From Pseudomonas fontis (GTDB lineage: Bacteria; Pseudomonadota; Gammaproteobacteria; Pseudomonadales; Pseudomonadaceae): a stretch of 64,000 nt of DNA. How positions within the stretch are numbered: position 1 is the stretch's first letter; each line of letters starts with the position of its first letter. The notes under the pieces were generated by a model. The model ran no database searches. It saw nothing but the letters and a program-made list of their open reading frames with translations, and was not told the DNA's origin. The position numbers and the translations under genes were made by a program. The stretch lies in assembly GCF_028656955.1 (NCBI RefSeq), contig NZ_JAMDGY010000020.1, positions 124,001 to 188,000 of the forward strand, given 5' to 3'. Below, piece by piece: positions 62,771 to 64,000 of this stretch.

Positions 62771-64000
62771 TCAGGTGATGGTGAAGGTCTCACCGCTGTT
62801 GGTCTGGAACTGCTCGATGGTGTTCGAGCCGGCATACCAGTTGGCAAGTACCACGCCGGTGTCGAGGTTACCGGCCGCCCAATCCGCCTTGGAGAAGATA
62901 TGGGCGTCGGTGCCGGTATTGTGGATGTACACATCCCGAGCATTCTGGATGTTTTTCAGCACCACCACATCGACCCCATCGGTGCCGGTGTCGAGAATGA
63001 CGACCGCCGACTTGGAAAAGACGTTGTAGGTGTCGCCATGCTGGCCACCGTCGGCACCGCCGGAACCCATCATGGTCATGATGTCCCAGCCCGAACCACC
63101 GTACAGCTCGTAACCGGTACCGGTGCCGATCAAGGTGTCGTTGCCCAGGTCGCCATAGGCCTTGCCGCTGGCGGTGCTGACGGTATCGTTGCCATCGTCG
63201 CCGTGGAGGATCGAGCCCTTGTCGAAGCGCGTGCCACCGAGGATCGAGTCGTTGCCCTTGCCGCCGTTGATGATGTCGCTCTGGATAACACCGTCTTCGG
63301 CCCGCGCGTAGGCACCGAAGGCCTTGTCCGACATGCCATCGCCATAGAGGATGTCGTTGCCGTCCGAGCCGTTGATGATGTCGTTGCCTTCGCCACCATA
63401 AATGGTGCTGCCGAACGCCATGGCCGTCAGTACGTCGTCGTAGGCGGAACCCGCCACGCCCTCGATGCTGATCAACACGTCGCCATCGGCGTCGCCACCG
63501 CTGGCGGTCGCCGTACCCAGGTCAACGCGCACGCCTGCGCTGCTGTTGATGTACCAGACCGCATCCTTGACCCCGCCACCACCATTGATGGTGTCGGCAC
63601 CGGCACCGCCAATGAAGTTCTCGTTCTGTACGCTGCCGACGAACGAGTCATTGAAGGCCGTACCTTCGAAGGTCTCGATGCTGGTGTAGGTATCACCTGC
63701 GCCGATGCCGGTGATGGCAGGCTTGCTCAGGTCCAGCACGATGCCCGAGGTTTCACTGACGAACGACACCGCATCCACGCCATCACTGCCGTCGAAGATG
63801 TTGGCACCGGCATTGCCGATGAACAGGTCACCCTCGTAGGAACCAATGAACTTCTCAATGCTGTCGAAGCTGTCACCGACTGCCGAACCGCCATGCACGT
63901 TGGTCTGCAGGTTGATGACCACCGCCTTGCTGTCGGTGTACGACGCCGCGTCGGTACCCGCACCACCGAAGAACTGGTCGGCCCCGGCGCCGCCGAAGAA
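62771..64000 (-). CDS. RTX/haemolysin-type calcium-binding repeat protein (partial, C-terminal part)
   Basis: At least 409 residues are visible, and the N-terminus lies beyond the window edge. The sequence has many glycine/aspartate nonapeptide-type repeats (GGAGADQFFGGAGTD; YGGEGNDIINGSDGNDILYG; GDDGNDTVSTASGKAYGDLG) that bind calcium and fold into a parallel beta-roll. It ends with a non-repeat segment (LANWYAGSNTIEQFQTNSGE) of the kind found before type I secretion signals. Secretion by an ABC exporter is inferred, but no exporter is in the window. Its position upstream of flgF, where flgE would be expected nearby, is notable. Confidence 0.88.
   Translation of the reverse strand, partial: FFGGAGADQFFGGAGTDAASYTDSKAVVINLQTNVHGGSAVGDSFDSIEKFIGSYEGDLFIGNAGANIFDGSDGVDAVSFVSETSGIVLDLSKPAITGIGAGDTYTSIETFEGTAFNDSFVGSVQNENFIGGAGADTINGGGGVKDAVWYINSSAGVRVDLGTATASGGDADGDVLISIEGVAGSAYDDVLTAMAFGSTIYGGEGNDIINGSDGNDILYGDGMSDKAFGAYARAEDGVIQSDIINGGKGNDSILGGTRFDKGSILHGDDGNDTVSTASGKAYGDLGNDTLIGTGTGYELYGGSGWDIMTMMGSGGADGGQHGDTYNVFSKSAVVILDTGTDGVDVVVLKNIQNARDVYIHNTGTDAHIFSKADWAAGNLDTGVVLANWYAGSNTIEQFQTNSGETFTIT

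Overview
The window is a near-continuous flagellar and chemotaxis supercluster from a high-GC gammaproteobacterium. It is almost certainly a Pseudomonas of the P. putida/P. entomophila/P. fluorescens type. The evidence is the fleQ-fleS-fleR regulators, the FleN/FlhF polar number and placement pair, MotC/MotD stators, CheZ, a ParC/ParP polar chemosensory pair, a sigma54-FleQ promoter set, and typical Pseudomonas REP palindromes. Nearly every gene is on the minus strand, so the cluster reads from high to low coordinates. No gap between genes exceeds about 300 bases.

Layout in transcription order. (1) 64000-62771: C-terminal part of an RTX/haemolysin-type calcium-binding repeat protein, cut by the window edge. 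(2) 62511-54207: flgF-flgG-flgH-flgI-flgJ-flgK-flgL (rod, L and P rings, muramidase, hook-filament junction), from a sigma54 promoter. (3) 54129-41480: a flagellin-glycosylation-type island of three very large glycosyltransferases, an RffA/WecE-like sugar aminotransferase and a FabH-like ketoacyl-ACP synthase. (4) 41184-37594: fliC, flaG, fliD, fliS, fliT, with sigma28 promoters at fliC and fliS. (5) 37422-33140: the master regulator fleQ and the fleS/fleR two-component pair. (6) 33019-27191: fliEFGHIJ (MS ring, switch, export ATPase complex). (7) 27099-24709: an HsbA-HsbR-HptB phosphorelay and partner switch. (8) 24614-17653: fliK, fliL, fliM, fliN, fliO, fliP, fliQ, fliR, flhB (hook length, switch, export gate). 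(9) 17385-12239: flhA, flhF, fleN, fliA. (10) 12144-3236: cheY, cheZ, cheA, cheB, motC, motD, ParC-like, ParP-like, cheW, DUF2802. (11) The only plus-strand genes, 1126-3020, are a second FliK-like protein and a free FlhB C-domain-like protein. (12) 937-1 (minus): ccmA and partial ccmB for cytochrome c maturation, which mark the chromosomal end of the cluster.

The regulatory hierarchy can be read from the DNA. Sigma54 (-24/-12) elements of the form TGG-N-TTGC, with exactly 10 bases between GG and GC, lie upstream of flgF, fleS, fliE, fliK, fliL and flhA. Sigma28 elements lie upstream of fliC and fliS. Rho-independent terminators follow fleQ, fliD, fliC, the KAS III gene, one glycosyltransferase, hptB and the RTX gene. 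REP palindromes sit at transcription-unit boundaries.

The most interesting observations are these. A FliM-like CheY-docking motif recurs in FliM, FliN and four tandem copies in the CheA linker, which seems to lack a normal P2 domain, and a looser acidic Leu-Leu tail ends CheZ. The FliK-like/FlhB-C-like pair looks like a miniature second export-switch module. The glycosylation island is large and modular but has no recognisable acyltransferase. A sigma54 promoter is embedded in the hptB terminator stem.
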